Source: Spiroplasma_E ixodetis_B | GTDB lineage: Bacteria > Bacillota_I > Bacilli_A > Mycoplasmatales > VBWQ01 | Length of the DNA: 64,000 nt | Assembly: GCF_040369795.1 (NCBI RefSeq) | Contig: NZ_AP028956.1 | Location: 20,052 to 84,051 of the forward strand | Reading direction: 5' to 3' | Shown: piece by piece, positions 1 to 10,979 of the stretch | How positions within the stretch are numbered: position 1 is the stretch's first letter | Layout of the letters: each line of letters begins with the position of its first letter | Position numbers and translations under genes: made by a program | Notes under the pieces: generated by a model | Seen by the model: only the letters and a program-made list of their open reading frames with translations | Databases searched by the model: none | What the model was told of the DNA's origin: nothing

Positions 1-79
1 GAAAATTATTTTTAGTGTTTATTTTTTATTGGTCATTAAAAATAATTGTAATTTTCTAGATTTAGAGGAGGAATAAATT

Positions 80-943
80 ATGAGAAGTATGAAAACATTA
101 CTAAGATTATTAGGGGCAGTTAGTTTAACTACAGTTGCAGCAAGTTCAGTTGTTGCATGTGGAACTGAACCTGAACCAAAAATAAATGTTGATGTTGCAA
201 AATTATTAAATTGATATGATGCACAAGGAAATACTTTAATTAAACAAATTATTGGTTATAATAATTCTAAAGTTTTATCAATTATTGCTGATAATTCAAA
301 GATAAATACTGCTAATCTTTTTAAAGATAAATTGTTAATTCAAGGTTCTGCTGCAGATAAGTTTAAAGCAAAAAATTCTGAAGCTACAAAATTATTATCT
401 GAATTTGGTTTCAAAACTGGTAGTGACAGTAAAGATTATTCAGATGCTGATGTTGCGTCTATTACTAAATTAATTGCCAAAGTTACAAATAACAATCCAG
501 GTAAAATTGAAGAAAGTGGGACAACTGATTTTAAAGTTTCTGATGGAATCTCTCAAGTAAACATTATGGATAAAGATGAAGATAATGCTAAAATTTTAAA
601 ATCTTACACTATCAAAACGCTTAAAAATGATACATTAAGTCTTCCAATTTTAATGTCAAATGTTGTTAATACAACAACCTTAGATTTAAGTAAAGAGAAA
701 GGATATGTGCAGGGTGGTAATGTTCTTACTTCTTTACCTTGAAAAAAAGACGATATGAAAAAAAGTTATGGGGATTATGTTAATTGTTTTAAATCATTTA
801 AAGAAGAATTAATTTGAACTTCTGATAGTTTTGGACAAAAACCTATAACTACTTATCCTACAACTGGAAATGCATACTTGACTATAAAATTCGGAAATGT
901 AAAAGTTATAAATGTATTAGCTTGTGGTGAGCCTTATGCTTAA
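80..943 (+). CDS. Lipoprotein, 287 aa
   Basis: Predicted surface lipoprotein. The start follows a strong ribosome site (AGAGGAGG, 64-71). The N-terminus is basic (MRSMK), followed by a hydrophobic stretch and the lipobox VVAC with Cys27, so signal peptidase II cleavage and lipid anchoring are expected. In-frame TGA codons read as Trp (for example the LNWYD segment near residue 38). The remainder is hydrophilic, rich in Lys, Asn, Asp and Thr, with no recognised domain. A terminator follows directly. It resembles other Spiroplasma lipoproteins in layout only; function unknown. A second lipoprotein at 18428-20553 shares the signal design but not the body. Confidence 0.85.
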
Positions 944-957
944 TTATTAAATATTCT

Positions 958-985
958 AAAAGATTGCAATTGCAATCTTTTTTTT
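958..985 (+). terminator. Rho-independent terminator
   Basis: Perfect inverted repeat AAGATTGCAATTGCAATCTT followed by a T run, directly after the lipoprotein stop. A similar stem (GATATTGCAATTGCAACA plus T run) lies at 10827-10852. Confidence 0.8.
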
Positions 986-1049
986 ATTAACTTGTCAAGA
1001 AAAGTGGACAATTAAAGTAACCTTTTATTAAATTTTATAAAATAATGTG
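986..1049. other. Short unassigned spacer
   Basis: Between the terminator and the IS256 right end. It contains AAAGTGGACAATTAAAG, which could be an IS terminal scar, but no gene or clear repeat partner is visible here. Confidence 0.3.
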
Positions 1050-1970
1050 AGTATTTTTAAAAATCTGTGTATCTTTTTACAAAGTTACTAGTTTAGATTA
1101 ATTCTATCTTCAAATTTTATCATAAAATGAGCAATTGCTGTATTTCAATTTTGAATGGGCATTGTTCATTTTTTTGTTATATTTTCAATTGCTAAGTAAA
1201 ATATTTTAAAAACTGCCATATCATTTGGAAAAACTTTTTTATTTCTAATAACTTTTCGTAATTAACTATTAACAGATTCAATAGCATTTGTTGTATAAAT
1301 CACTCTTTTGATTTCTGCAGGATAACTAATAAAAACCATTAAATTATCTCAATTTTTATATCATGATTTAGCAATTTGAGGATATTGTTTATTTCATTTA
1401 CTTTCAAAAGATTCTAAAGCTTGCATTGCTTGTTCTTCACTACATGCACTATAAATTGGTTTTAAATCTGTAACTAGTGATTTTCTATGTTTGTATGAAA
1501 CATATTTTAAACTATTTCTAATTTGATGAACTATGCATAATTGATGTTCGGTTTTAGGATAAACCGATTGTATTGCTTCTGACATTCATGTTAAATTGTC
1601 ACTACAAGCAATAAGAATATCATTTAAGCCTCGATTTTTCATTTCTGTGAAATTAGATAATAAAAACTTAGAACCTTCATTTTCACTAATTCATAAACCT
1701 AAAACATCTTTTTTACCTTCTAAATCAAATCCTAGTGCTATATAAACTGATTTGTTAATAATGCGTTTATCTTGTCGTACTTTAACTACTATACAATCAA
1801 AATAAACAATCGGATAAACAATTTCTAATGGCCGATTTTGTCATGCTTTAACATCATCAATAACATCATCAGTAATTTGACTAATAACACTTTCACTAAT
1901 ATCAGCACCATGATATAACTCTTGTAACTGCATTCTAATATCTGATAAAGTCATGCCTTTGGCATATAAT

Positions 1971-3115
1971 AGACATATTCCGTAAATAAATTTAATCAAT
2001 TGTCAATAATAATATTTATAAATTTTTTAGTGTTAATAATTATAGAAGTTAATATTTTTAAAAAATACTTTAAAAATAAATTTATATTTCAAACACAAAA
2101 ATTGTTAATATTATTTTTATATTAACTTGATAAAAATTTAAATTTTTAAAAAATATTAAAAATATTTTTTATTTTAATGGTTTTGTTTTATTAAAAATTT
2201 CACAAAGTAAGTTAAATCTTAAGTACATAAGTCTAAATATACTTTTTCTACATTTATTTATTAAAATTTTGAATCTTTTAATCAAGCAAAAACATGTTCA
2301 ACTTTAATTCTAATTTTTGAAATAATTTTATTGTAGATTTTTTCTTGTTTAGTTAATTTTTTATTTTTAGTTTTTTTAATTGGTAATATAGTATTTTTAT
2401 AAATATTTTGTATTCCTTGATATCCCAAATCACCAATAATTATTGTTTTTTCTGAAAATTCAAGATTTGAATTTTTTAATATTTGAAAATCATGTACTTT
2501 TCCATTATCAGCAAAAATATCAACAATTTTTTTATTAAAAAGTCATATATAATTTGAAATTTTATAGAAAACATTCAACTTTTACCAGAAAAATATTCTA
2601 ACTGTAGTTTTTTTAGTTGGTCTTTCAATTTCAATTTCAGTTGAATCAATTAAATAAAATTGAAATTCATTTAAATCTTCTTGTTTTTTCTCAATTTTTG
2701 ATTTATATTTTGTTTTTAAAAACTGATAATCTTTGTCATCACTAAGTTTATTTTCTACTCAAGTAATATTTCGAAAACAACTTGATGCACTCATTTTATA
2801 TTTAATACTAATTTGGAAAAAGTATAATATTCTTTTCAGTATACTAAAGTCATCATCAATCTTTCTTCAACTGAAAGTTTATATTTTCTACCTTTAGTTT
2901 TTTTTAAATTTTCTATTTCAATTAATTTTGTTAACATTTCATCAAAATGAAAACGTTTTATACCAAAATATCTATAAAATTGTTCATTTTTTAATTTTTT
3001 TAAATTTTCAAAATTCATTTTTATCAACACCTTATTAATTTATTAATAAAGAAATTATAAAATAAATTTTAAATTATTAATTGAATTTTAAAAAATTTAT
3101 TTACGGAATATGTCT
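1971..3115 (-). mobile_element. IS5-family element, copy 1
   Basis: Complete element of 1145 bp with matching inverted ends (AGACATATTCCGTAAATAAA and its complement). AAT is duplicated at 1968-1970 and 3116-3118; the uninterrupted target sequence survives at 17945-17965, which confirms the boundaries. The transposase (2169-3018, minus) is broken by a missing A in the Phe-Phe codons near 2815. Confidence 0.85.
2169..3018 (-). pseudogene. IS5-family (DDE_Tnp_4) transposase
   Basis: The N-terminal helix-turn-helix-like domain (MNFENLKKLKNEQFYRYF) is followed by a DDE_Tnp_4-type catalytic part with Asp in YLIDSTEIEIE, Asp in IIGDLGYQG and Glu in VEHVFAWLK. As in other copies, the two halves lie in different frames around an A run (PTKK/QLEYFSGK), consistent with a frameshift-expressed two-part IS5 gene. 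A 1-nt deletion in the TFFQM region disables this copy. Confidence 0.75.
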
Positions 3116-3568
3116 AATGAAAGAACTTGTTGATCAAAACCATCAAATATTCTTTGTCTTTTTGCAACTATTACTGGCTCAAAATTACTATTACGATCTC
3201 GTGGTACATTAATCTCAATTTTACCTTGTTGAGTTATTAATTTTTTTGAACTTATACCATCGCGAGCATTATCACTAGTATTATGTTGATTTTTTTCATA
3301 TCCTAAATAATTTTGCATTTCAGAATTCAACATTTTTTCAACTAATCTTTTTGTTAATTCTTTATATAAACCTCCCTCTTTAAAAAATGTTGTTAAATCT
3401 TCAGTATTTTCTAATAATAAATCTACTGCTTTTGATATTGGATCATTATTATTAATATTTTGTTTTTTAGACATACGTAACTCACTCTTTCTATTTATTT
3501 AATTTTATTTACTAGAATTAATTAAACATAGTTATTTTTGTAAGTTACACAGATTACTAAACATTACC

Positions 3569-4191
3569 TATTTTTTACATATGATTCAAAAATTTTACTG
3601 TTGCAATGTCATTCAAATACTCATATGGCTTTTAATTTACCTTTATTTAGCGAACGAATTATACTCATTCTTTTTATTTTATATGCGGGTTTATTATCAA
3701 ATAATCTTTTACCTTTTTCAGATCAACCATATTTATAAAATTCATTATCATCAATTCCAGATTCATCAATATATACTAAATATTCATTCATTATTTTAGT
3801 TATTTCTTTTAAAAAATCTTCTTGTTTATTTTTATCTCTTTGTTCATATAGAAAAGTTTTTTTTATATGTATAATTTAGTTTTTTGAAACAGTTATAAAC
3901 TGTTTCTTTAGTCATATCATCAAATTTTTCAATTACTTTTTGAACTGTAACATCTTTATTTTGCGCTAAATAATTTTTTAATTCATCTAAATCCTTTATT
4001 TTGTGGCTATGTCCTTTTTGATAATTCAAAATTGGTTTTATATGCCCAGTTTCTTTTTTTCTTTTTCTTCATAAGAATAAAGTCTTTCTAGTAATATTGA
4101 ACACTTTACAAATTTCTTTAATTTTCATGTTTTTACTTTCATAGGCTTCTATTACTTTTCTTCGTAAGTCTTCACTGTATGGTTTTGACAT
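3569..4191 (-). pseudogene. IS630-family transposase, N-terminal part
   Basis: N-terminal helix-turn-helix (IKEICKVFN-TRKTLFLW) and the start of the DDE domain (first Asp in LVYIDESG). The gene carries a 1-nt change in the YNCFKK region and lacks the second and third catalytic residues because of the truncation. Confidence 0.75.
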
Positions 4192-4311
4192 CATTTAATC
4201 TTCCTAATCTATTTTAAATATTGCTGAATTGCGCTTTTAAATTCAAAAACTGTTTAAATTACATATTATTATTTTACATTATTTATGAGTAAACATTAAT
4301 TTAGTTAGCTA
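3569..4311 (-). mobile_element. IS630-family element, copy 1 (truncated)
   Basis: The transposase start (MSKPYSEDLRRK) is at 4191 and the terminal sequence ends TTTAGTTAGCTA at 4311, next to a TA target. The C-terminal half is missing beyond 3569, where IS256 begins. The TA target lies in the coiled-coil gene whose undamaged form is at 24240 (minus strand). Confidence 0.8.
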
Positions 4312-5323
4312 TATACCGTCATTATCTTTTAAAGATAAAATTAATAAAAGATTATACTTACAACAAAAGTTTGAAGAAAAAAACTTAAATTTAAAAACTA
4401 AAGAAAAAATATTAGAAAATATTAATTTTTTAAATAATGAAATTGAAAACCAATGAACAGTAGAAAGTAAAAAGGTTACAAAGATTTACGAAGAAATTTT
4501 ATCAATAGATAATAATTATTGTTATATAATGACTTTTGCACATGCTAATCAATCAATTTCTGAAAAAATAATATATTTTAACAATGATGAAAATAATGAA
4601 ATTACAATTTGACAACAAATCAAACAATACGAAAATATTAATAAATATAAAAATTATTTTTCTTTAATTGAGAAAATTTCAAGTAATAAAAAAAATATAT
4701 CTTTTTCTGAAATATCTACTAAAGACTTTATAAAACAACAAAATGATTTCAAATTAAAACCAAATAATTGTGAAAATAAAATATGATGAACTATTACGAT
4801 AATTTATTTATCTCTTATTATTTTAACTCCTATTCTTAGTTTTGCTGTACCTGCAATTTTACCTGCCGCAGCGGTATTACTATTAGTTGAAAAAATTGCA
4901 ATTACCGCCTCTGCTACTGCACTTGGTACAATATTTAAAGGATTTACATCAATATTTTCGCCTGCAACAAAAAAAGTAGAATCTTGATGATATAATAAAT
5001 TATGCAAAAATGAAGACAAAAAAGATAAAGAAAAAAAAGAACATCAATCAATAATTAAAAATTTAACTAGTGATAAAATAGAAACTAGATTACAAACACA
5101 ATATGATATTTTAAAACAAGAACTTGACAATAGAAAAAATAAAAATCTCGAAGAACTAATAAATAACAACGCAATAAATCATAATTCAAACAGTCTTCTA
5201 GAAAATTTAAGTATTCAATTAGAAAATAATCAAGATTTTGATTCATCTATACGAAATACAGTAAACCAACAAGAATTACAATCTTCAACAAATACAATAT
5301 ATCATTCAAATTCCATGTTATAA
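4312..5323 (+). pseudogene. Coiled-coil membrane protein, C-terminal part (cassette copy 1)
   Basis: An open frame of 337 codons whose N-terminal part was removed at an IS630 junction. It is collinear, without length differences, with residues about 239-574 of the full gene at 23232-24956. It keeps a Lys/Glu/Asn-rich coiled-coil region, then a long hydrophobic stretch (IIYLSLIILTPILSFAVPA and IAITASATALGTIF), and a second coiled coil (TRLQTQYDILKQEL). A terminator follows. Confidence 0.75.
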
Positions 5324-5337
5324 TTTATTTTATTTCA

Positions 5338-5368
5338 AATCACTATTTTTAAAAATAGTGATTTTTTA
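5338..5368 (+). terminator. Terminator after cassette gene 1
   Basis: Stem CACTATTTTT/AAAAATAGTG followed by T6. The identical structure is present in the other cassette copy at 23189-23221. Confidence 0.75.
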
Positions 5369-5460
5369 CACATTTTTCGTTTTAAAAATATATAATTTTT
5401 ATTGGGTATTTTAACAGTAGAAAAAATATTCAAAAGTAATAAAGAGAGGAGATGTAAATT

Positions 5461-6822
5461 ATGACATGAACACCATCTGAAAAATGAAGTCAAGAAAAAA
5501 AAGATGCACATGATAAAAATGCTGATAGAATAGACATATTCCGTAAATAAATTTAATCAATTGTCAATAATAATATTTATAAATTTTTTAGTGTTAATAA
5601 TTATAGAAGTTAATATTTTTAAAAAAATATTTTAAAAATAAATTTATATTTCAAACACAAAAATTGTTAATATTATTTTTATATTAACTTCATAAAAATT
5701 TAAATTTTTAAAAAAATATTTTTAATATTTTTTTATTTTAATGGTTTTGTTTTATTAAAAATTTCACAAAGCAAGTTAAATCTTAAGTACATAAGTCTAA
5801 ATATACTTTTTCTACATTTATTTATTAAAATTTTGAATATTTTTAATCAAGCAAAAACATGTTCAAATTTAATTCTAATTTTTGAAATAATTTTATTGTA
5901 GATTTTTTCTTGTTTAGTTAATTTTTTATTTTTAGTTTTTTTAATTGGTAATATAGTATTTTTATAAATATTTTGTATTCCTTGATATCCAAAATCACCA
6001 ATAATTATTGTTTTTTCTGAAAATTCAAGATTTTAATTTTTTAATATTTGAAAATCATGTACTTTTCCATTATCAGCAAAAATAGCAACAATTTTTTTAT
6101 TAAAAAAGTCATATATAATTTGAAATTTTATAGAAAACATTCAACTTTTACCAGAAAAATATTCTAACTGTAGTTTTTTTTAGTTGGTCTTTCAATTTCA
6201 ATTTCAGTTGAATCAATTAAATAAAATTGAAATTCATTTAAATATTCTTGTTTTTTATCAATTTTTGATTTATATTTTGTTTTTAAAAACTGATAATCTT
6301 TGTCATCACTAAGTTTATTTTCTACTCAAGTAATATTTAGAAAACAACTTGATGCACTCATTTTATATTTAATACTCATTTGGAAAAAAGTATAATATTC
6401 TTTTCAGTATACTAAAGTCATCATCAATCTTTCTTCAACTGAAAGTTTATATTTTCTAACTTTAGTTTTTTTTAAATTTTCTATTTCAATTAATTTTGTT
6501 AACATTTCATCAAAATGAAAACATTTTATACCAAAATATCTATAAAATTGTTCATTTTTTAATTTTTTTAAATTTTCAAAATTCATTTTTATCAACACCT
6601 TATTAATTTATTAATAAAGAAATTATAAAATAAATTTTAAATTATTAATTTACTTTTAAAAAATTTATTTACGGAATATGTCTAATGAATAAAGCTTGAG
6701 GAGAAAGTAAAGAGAAAGAAAGACGAGAAAGAGTTACCAATGCTCTTGGATTTGAAAAAGATAAATCAAAAGTAAATAGCAAAGATTCAACAAGTAAAAA
6801 TCACAAAAAATGTAAATATTAA
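5461..6822 (+). pseudogene. Small charged protein, interrupted by IS5 (cassette copy 1)
   Basis: ATG at 5461 with ribosome site AGAGAGGAGA. It reads MTWTPSEKWSQEKKDAHDK then is cut after Arg by IS5 copy 2 (5532-6683, AAT duplication), and resumes as NKAWGESKEKERRERV. The undamaged 72-aa homologue is at 22876-23094. A deletion of about 16 nt between AAAATCA repeats near 6800 also changes the C-terminus. Highly charged, no known domain. Confidence 0.7.
5532..6683 (-). mobile_element. IS5-family element, copy 2
   Basis: 1152 bp with perfect terminal repeats. AAT duplication at 5529-5531 and 6684-6686, verified against the uninterrupted cassette at 22999-23050. The transposase (5733-6586) has an 8-A frameshift site and a stop in place of Ser in LKNSNLEF (near 6031). 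Confidence 0.85.
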
Positions 6823-6830
6823 TATTTTTA

Positions 6831-6852
6831 AAACTGCACAATTGTGCAGTTT
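6831..6852 (+). terminator. Palindromic terminator
   Basis: Perfect palindrome AAACTGCACAATTGTGCAGTTT after the small charged gene; the same palindrome is at 22839-22860. Confidence 0.65.
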
Positions 6853-7028
6853 ATTTAACAATTTTATTTGTATAATTTTAATTAAAATATTTAACATAAA
6901 TAAGTTTTAAAAAATAAAATAAAAGGGTTATAATTAAACTGTTCTTTGTTTATAGAACAAATAATTTTAAAAAAAATGAATATAAAATTTAAATATAAAT
7001 ACGAATTTCAAATAACCTTTAAAAATTT

Positions 7029-7066
7029 TAATTCCTTATTTTATACAGGAAATTTTTTTGTATAAT
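7029..7066 (+). promoter_or_regulatory. Hairpin and -10 region before the 132-aa coiled-coil gene
   Basis: Stem TTCCT...AGGAA (about 7033-7053) with a T run, then TGTATAATT giving a good -10 (TATAAT, 7061-7066). Transcription from it would start just before the leader hairpin at 7096-7130. The stem region recurs at 22640 and, without its gene, at 57780. Confidence 0.45.
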
Positions 7067-7095
7067 TTATTTATATAAAATTAATACATTTTTTT

Positions 7096-7130
7096 AACTC
7101 ACTACTTTAATTTTAAAGTAATTGAGTTTT
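7096..7130 (+). promoter_or_regulatory. Conserved leader hairpin (gene at 7152)
   Basis: AACTCACTACTTTAA pairs with TTAAAGTAATTGAGTT and is followed by TTTTATTTT, 21 nt before the start codon. Closely related hairpins precede genes at 10513, 22539, 24956 and 34550. It looks like an attenuator or protein-binding leader. Confidence 0.6.
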
Positions 7131-7151
7131 TATTTTGAAAGGAAAGTTTAG

Positions 7152-7550
7152 ATGAGAGATAAAAAGAAAGAATTAGAAAAAGAAATTATAAAATTAGATG
7201 AAAAAATAAAAAACATAGTTTTAGAAATAGAACCACTACATAAAGAATTAGAATTAAATTTAAATAAAAAATCAGATATCAAAAAATACACTTTTTTAAA
7301 TGTAATTAGTTTTGGATTATTTAATTTTTTAAAAAAGAAAAAATTAAATCACAAAATTAAAGAAAATAATACAAAAATTAAATATTTGATGCGCGAAATT
7401 AGTCATTTTGATGACAAAAAATCACAAATAAAAACTAAAATCATCGAAAAATATAAAAAAATAGCAAACATAATTTTTGATAAGAATATGAAAGAGAATT
7501 CTATTAAAAATGATAATAATAACCAAAAACAAAGAAGTAATTCGATTTAA
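7152..7550 (+). CDS. Coiled-coil protein, 132 aa (cassette copy 1)
   Basis: ATG 7152 with ribosome site GAAAGGAAAG. Residues 1-45 and 66-115 are Lys/Glu/Ile/Leu heptad-like coiled coil. Between them is a short hydrophobic segment (FLNVISFGLFNFLKKKK, about residues 48-65) that may be a membrane hairpin or amphipathic anchor. The C-terminus is Asn/Lys-rich. A paralogue at 27889 has the same plan (FLKIISFGFYDL). The other cassette copy at 22141-22539 has a nonsense codon, so this is the intact version. Preceded by the shared leader hairpin. No known family recognised. Confidence 0.75.
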   Translation: MRDKKKELEKEIIKLDEKIKNIVLEIEPLHKELELNLNKKSDIKKYTFLNVISFGLFNFLKKKKLNHKIKENNTKIKYLMREISHFDDKKSQIKTKIIEKYKKIANIIFDKNMKENSIKNDNNNQKQRSNSI

Positions 7551-7558
7551 AAATAATT

Positions 7559-7580
7559 GGTAATATTACTAAACATTACC
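7559..7580. repeat. IS256 end footprint
   Basis: Contains the complement of the first 16 nt of the IS256 left end (GGTAATGTTTAGTAAT) joined to GGTAAT. The same 22 nt occur at 22111-22132 at the equivalent edge of the other cassette copy, without the rest of an IS256. Confidence 0.45.
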
Positions 7581-8365
7581 CAAAAATTGTTAATATTATT
7601 TTTATATTAACTTGATAAAAATTTATATTTTTAAAAAAATATTAAAAATATTTTTTTATTTTAATGGTTTTTTTTATTAAAAATTTCAAAAAGTAAGTTA
7701 AATCTTAAGTGCATAAGTCTAAATATACTTTTTCTACATTTATTTATTAAAATTTTGAATCTTTTTAATCAAGCAAAAACATGTTCAAATTTAATTCTAA
7801 TTTTTGAAATAATTTTATTGTAGATTTTTTCTTGTTTAGTTAATTTTTTATTTTTAGTTTTTTTAATTGGTAATATAGTATTTTTATAAATATTTTGTAT
7901 TCCTTGATATCCCAAATCACCAATAATTATTGTTTTTTCTCAATTTTTGATTTATATTTTGTTTTTAAAAACTGATAATCTTTGTCATCACTAAGTTTAT
8001 TTTCTGCTCAAGTAATATTTCGAAAAAAACTTGATGCACTCATTTTATATTTAATACTCATTTGGAAAAAAGTATAATATTCTTTTCAGTATACTAAAGT
8101 CATCATCAATCTTTCTTCAACTGAAAGTTTATATTTTCTACCTTTAGTTTTTTTTAAATTTTCTATTTCAATTAATTTTGTTAACATTTCATCAAAATGA
8201 AAACGTTTTATACCAAAATATCTATAAAATTGTTCATTTTTTAATTTTTTAAAATTTTCACAATTCATTTTTATCAACACCTTATTAATTTATTAATAAA
8301 TAAATTATAAAATAAATTTTAAATTATTAATTGACTTTTAAAAAATTTATTTACGGAATATGTCT
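7581..8365 (-). mobile_element. IS5-family element, copy 3 (deleted)
   Basis: Keeps the N-terminal end (terminal repeat at 8346-8365) but lacks the outer 3' terminus and about 0.5 kb inside, joined at a TTTTTTCT repeat near 7940. The transposase remnant is 7656-8268. Confidence 0.8.
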
Positions 8366-8366
8366 T

Positions 8367-8495
8367 AATAATAATTATAGATTAAATTTATACATTCAAC
8401 ATATTAGAAAAAAAGTGCCACTTGATTATGCAGAAATTCATCCAGTAGATAATAAATTTTTACAAAATTACATTGAAGATTGTGAATTTTGATAG
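8367..8495 (+). pseudogene. Unknown gene, C-terminal fragment
   Basis: Open frame running out of IS5 copy 3 and ending at TAG 8493. It reads YRLNLYIQHIRKKVPLDYAE and ends NYIEDCEFW, with a TGA Trp as last residue. The upstream part was lost at the IS5 junction. It overlaps by 28 nt, tail to tail, the 681-aa coiled-coil gene. Family not recognised. Confidence 0.4.
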
Positions 8496-10513
8496 TTAAT
8501 GTACATTGGATTATTGTGAATTTCAACTTTTACAATATTTTCATTTCATGTTTCTTCTGAATTTATTTCAACTGCATTTTCGATTGATTCGTTTAAATAA
8601 TCAATTTTATTTTTTAATTCTGTTTTTTCTTCTTCAAATATTTTGTTTATTTCACTGATTTTTTTTGTTAATATTTCATTTTCTTGTTTTATTTTTTTTA
8701 ATTTTTGTTCTTGTCAACTATTTTTTGTATTTTCTGGATTTTTTTCAGTTTGAGTTTCAATATTTACGAATTCTGATTGATTAATAGTGTTTATAGTTTT
8801 TTTAAAATTTCCAATTATTTCTTTATTTAATTTTACTATTATTTCATTTTCTTTCAGTTCAAAATTTTCTTTTATATTTTCAAACGTTTTTTTTATTTTT
8901 TCTTTTATTTGATTATTTTGTTTTTCAATAGATATGATATTATTTTCAATATTATAATTTTCGTTAAATAATAAAATATTTTTTTTATTTTCTTCATTTT
9001 TTAAATAATTTTCAATAAATTGAATAAATTTTGTTTCTTCTAACTTATTTATTTTCTTTAAAAAAATAAAAAAAGTTTTTTGATTTTCACTAATATTTTT
9101 AATTCAATTTTCTTTTATTTTTTTAAGTTCATACATCATTATATATTTATTTTCTTTAAAAGAAAATTTAATTTTATTATTTTTTTCTTTTATTTTTTTA
9201 AGTTTTTTATTGTTAATAATTATTTCAGTTTTATGTCTTATAATATTATCTTCTAATTTTTCAACTTCATTAATATTTTTTTTAATATTGTCTTCATTTT
9301 TTTTAATTATGGTTTCTATTTCATTTAAATATTGTTTTTTGGTTATTTTTTTATCAAAAGTAGTTTTAATTCATATTTGATTTTCTAAATTATTTTTATT
9401 TTCTTCTCAATCTTGTTCACAATTTTTTCTTTTATTTTTTATATCTTTTTTTCTATTTTTTAAATTTTGAATTATTTTTTCCATATTTTCATTTTCTTTT
9501 TTTATTGTCAAAATTTTTGCATTTTCCTGATCTACTTTTTGATTAAATTTATCTATATTTTCTTCATTTTCTTTTATATTTTTATTGTATTCATCTTGTT
9601 CATTTATCAAATATGACTTTTTATCATCATATTTTTTAAATATATTATCAAATATTTTTTCTTCATTTTTAATTATTTGATTAATATATTCATTAAATAT
9701 AAAATCTATTAATTTAAAGAAAAATTCATAATTTTCATCAGATTCATTTTTATTAAATTTATTTTCTGAAACTAATTTATATTTATCATCATTATTTTTC
9801 ATTCTGAATGCTCAAAACGATAAAATAAGTTGAGTTATAATATTTTCTTTAATAATTTTTTCAAAAATGTTCTTATTTATATTTTCTAGTTTTTCGTTTC
9901 TTTTATATAATTCTTGAATTTTATTGCTAGTTAAATTTTCTAATTCTCGTAATTGATTTAAAAATTCTTTTTTATTAAAAGATAAATTTAAATTTATTTC
10001 TTTTAAATAATTAATATCATTATTTATCTTTTTAAGTAAAAAAGTAAAATAAGTAAAATAATCTTGAAAATTAATAATGTTATTATTTTCTCTTTTATTA
10101 TTTTTATTAATTGAAGACACTTCAATTAATGATTTGTTTTGTTCTAATTTTAATAATTCATTATTTTGTTCAATTGTTTTATTGTTAATTTCGAATTTTA
10201 AAAAATCTTTTAGTTTTTTAATTAATTTTAAATTTTCTTTTTTTTCTCAAAAATTAGAAAAAAAATTATATTTTAAATCATTTTTCAATTCATTAATTAA
10301 TTTATTTAATTCAATTTTTTTAATTTCTTTTAATTGATTTAGTTGTGCTGATGTGTTTGGGTTATCAAAATCAATATCTTCTGAATTAGAAAAGAAATTA
10401 TTTTTGTCATTGTATTCTTTAAAAAACTCTTCAAAAATTTCAATAACGGAATCTAAATTTTCATCATTAATAGAATAATTTTTATTTATTTTAAAAATAT
10501 TTTTTCAAGGCAT
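8468..10513 (-). CDS. Long coiled-coil protein, 681 aa
   Basis: One uninterrupted frame when TGA is read as Trp (for example in NFWEKKEN and LSFWAFRMKN). The start is at 10513 (MPWKNIFKINK), the only ATG after the leader; its ribosome site is weak. Almost the whole length is Lys/Glu/Asn/Ile-rich heptad sequence, with the densest coiled coil in the central 300 residues (KNEENIDKFNQKVDQENAKI) and near residues 560-640. No signal peptide and no convincing membrane segment except the short ITQLILSFWAF stretch. No conserved catalytic motif is visible. It carries the same leader hairpin as the RIP toxin gene and has a TTGACA -35 about 120 nt upstream of the start. Possible structural or effector protein; function unknown. 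Confidence 0.8.
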
Positions 10514-10547
10514 AAAACACACTTTTTCTATTTTTTAAAAATAAAAA

Positions 10548-10582
10548 ACTTATTTACTTTGAAGTAACAAAAGTAATAAGTT
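10548..10582 (-). promoter_or_regulatory. Conserved leader hairpin (gene at 10513)
   Basis: In gene sense AACTTATTACTTTTG, loop, CAAAGTAAATAAGTT then TTTTTATTTTT, preceded by AACTTAATATAAGTT exactly as before the RIP gene. A TTGACA box (complement at 10632-10637) with a TAAAAA 17 nt downstream forms a plausible promoter. Confidence 0.6.
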
Positions 10583-10979
10583 AAAACTTATATTAAGTTT
10601 GTGCTTATTTTTTATCAAATTTTTATTTCATTGTCAATATCGAGTAATAATTTCCCAAAAGTGAAGTTATATAAACAACTTATTATTAATAATAATTGAA
10701 TTTAAAACAGCCCTTTTTAGGGCTGTTTATTTTTTTAATACTAAATCATATAAATTTTTAAATTGTTTGTCTATGAGCGAATTTGGTTACTTAAAATTGA
10801 ATTTAAAGATAATAATAAGATATTGCAATTGCAACATTTTTTTACATTTTTGGTGAGTTTGTTTTAGCCCTACTTGTTAAATATTTAATATTTTTTGATA
10901 TTTTATTTTCTATTTCAATTAATTTCCAACGCCATTTTTTTAAAATTTAAAATTTTTTTGTCTAATTGTTTTAATCTTT
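10583..10979. other. Intergenic region with remnants
   Basis: Holds the promoter of the 681-aa gene, a terminator (10704-10736), a second stem (10827-10852) and, at 10850-10880, a short match to the C-terminal coding end of the 162-aa gene (GAGTTTGTTTTAGCCCTACTTGTT against 13226-13250). No intact gene. Confidence 0.45.
10704..10736. terminator. Bidirectional terminator
   Basis: AACAGCCCT/AGGGCTGTT stem with A-rich and T-rich arms on both sides. Confidence 0.8.

Larger units (their letters stand above)
1088..3474 (-). pseudogene. IS256-family (mutator type) transposase, interrupted
   Basis: Transposase of the Transposase_mut family. The start (MSKKQNINNN) is at 3474 and the stop (DRINLN) at 1088. 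The DDE residues are visible as Asp in VYFDCIVVKV, Asp in LIACSDNLTGM and Glu in YTTNAIESVN. The gene is cut by IS5 copy 1 after QQVLSL and also carries a TAA in place of Gln in the VNSQLRK segment (near 1265). Not functional. Confidence 0.85.
1050..3568 (-). mobile_element. IS256-family element, copy 1, split by IS5 copy 1
   Basis: The left terminus (GGTAATGTTTAGTAATCTG in the element's own sense) lies at 3568 and a slightly altered right terminus near 1050. An IS5 element (1971-3115) sits inside with a 3-bp AAT duplication. The outer flanks differ in origin: IS630 sequence abuts at 3569 and non-IS sequence at 1050, and no 8-bp target duplication is visible, so one side has been rearranged. 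Confidence 0.8.

Noticed and set aside
10077..10337. Phe/Leu/Ser-rich plus-strand frame resembling membrane segments
   Set aside because: It is the complement of the Lys/Glu/Asn-rich 681-aa coiled-coil gene; such shadows are expected in AT-rich coiled-coil DNA.
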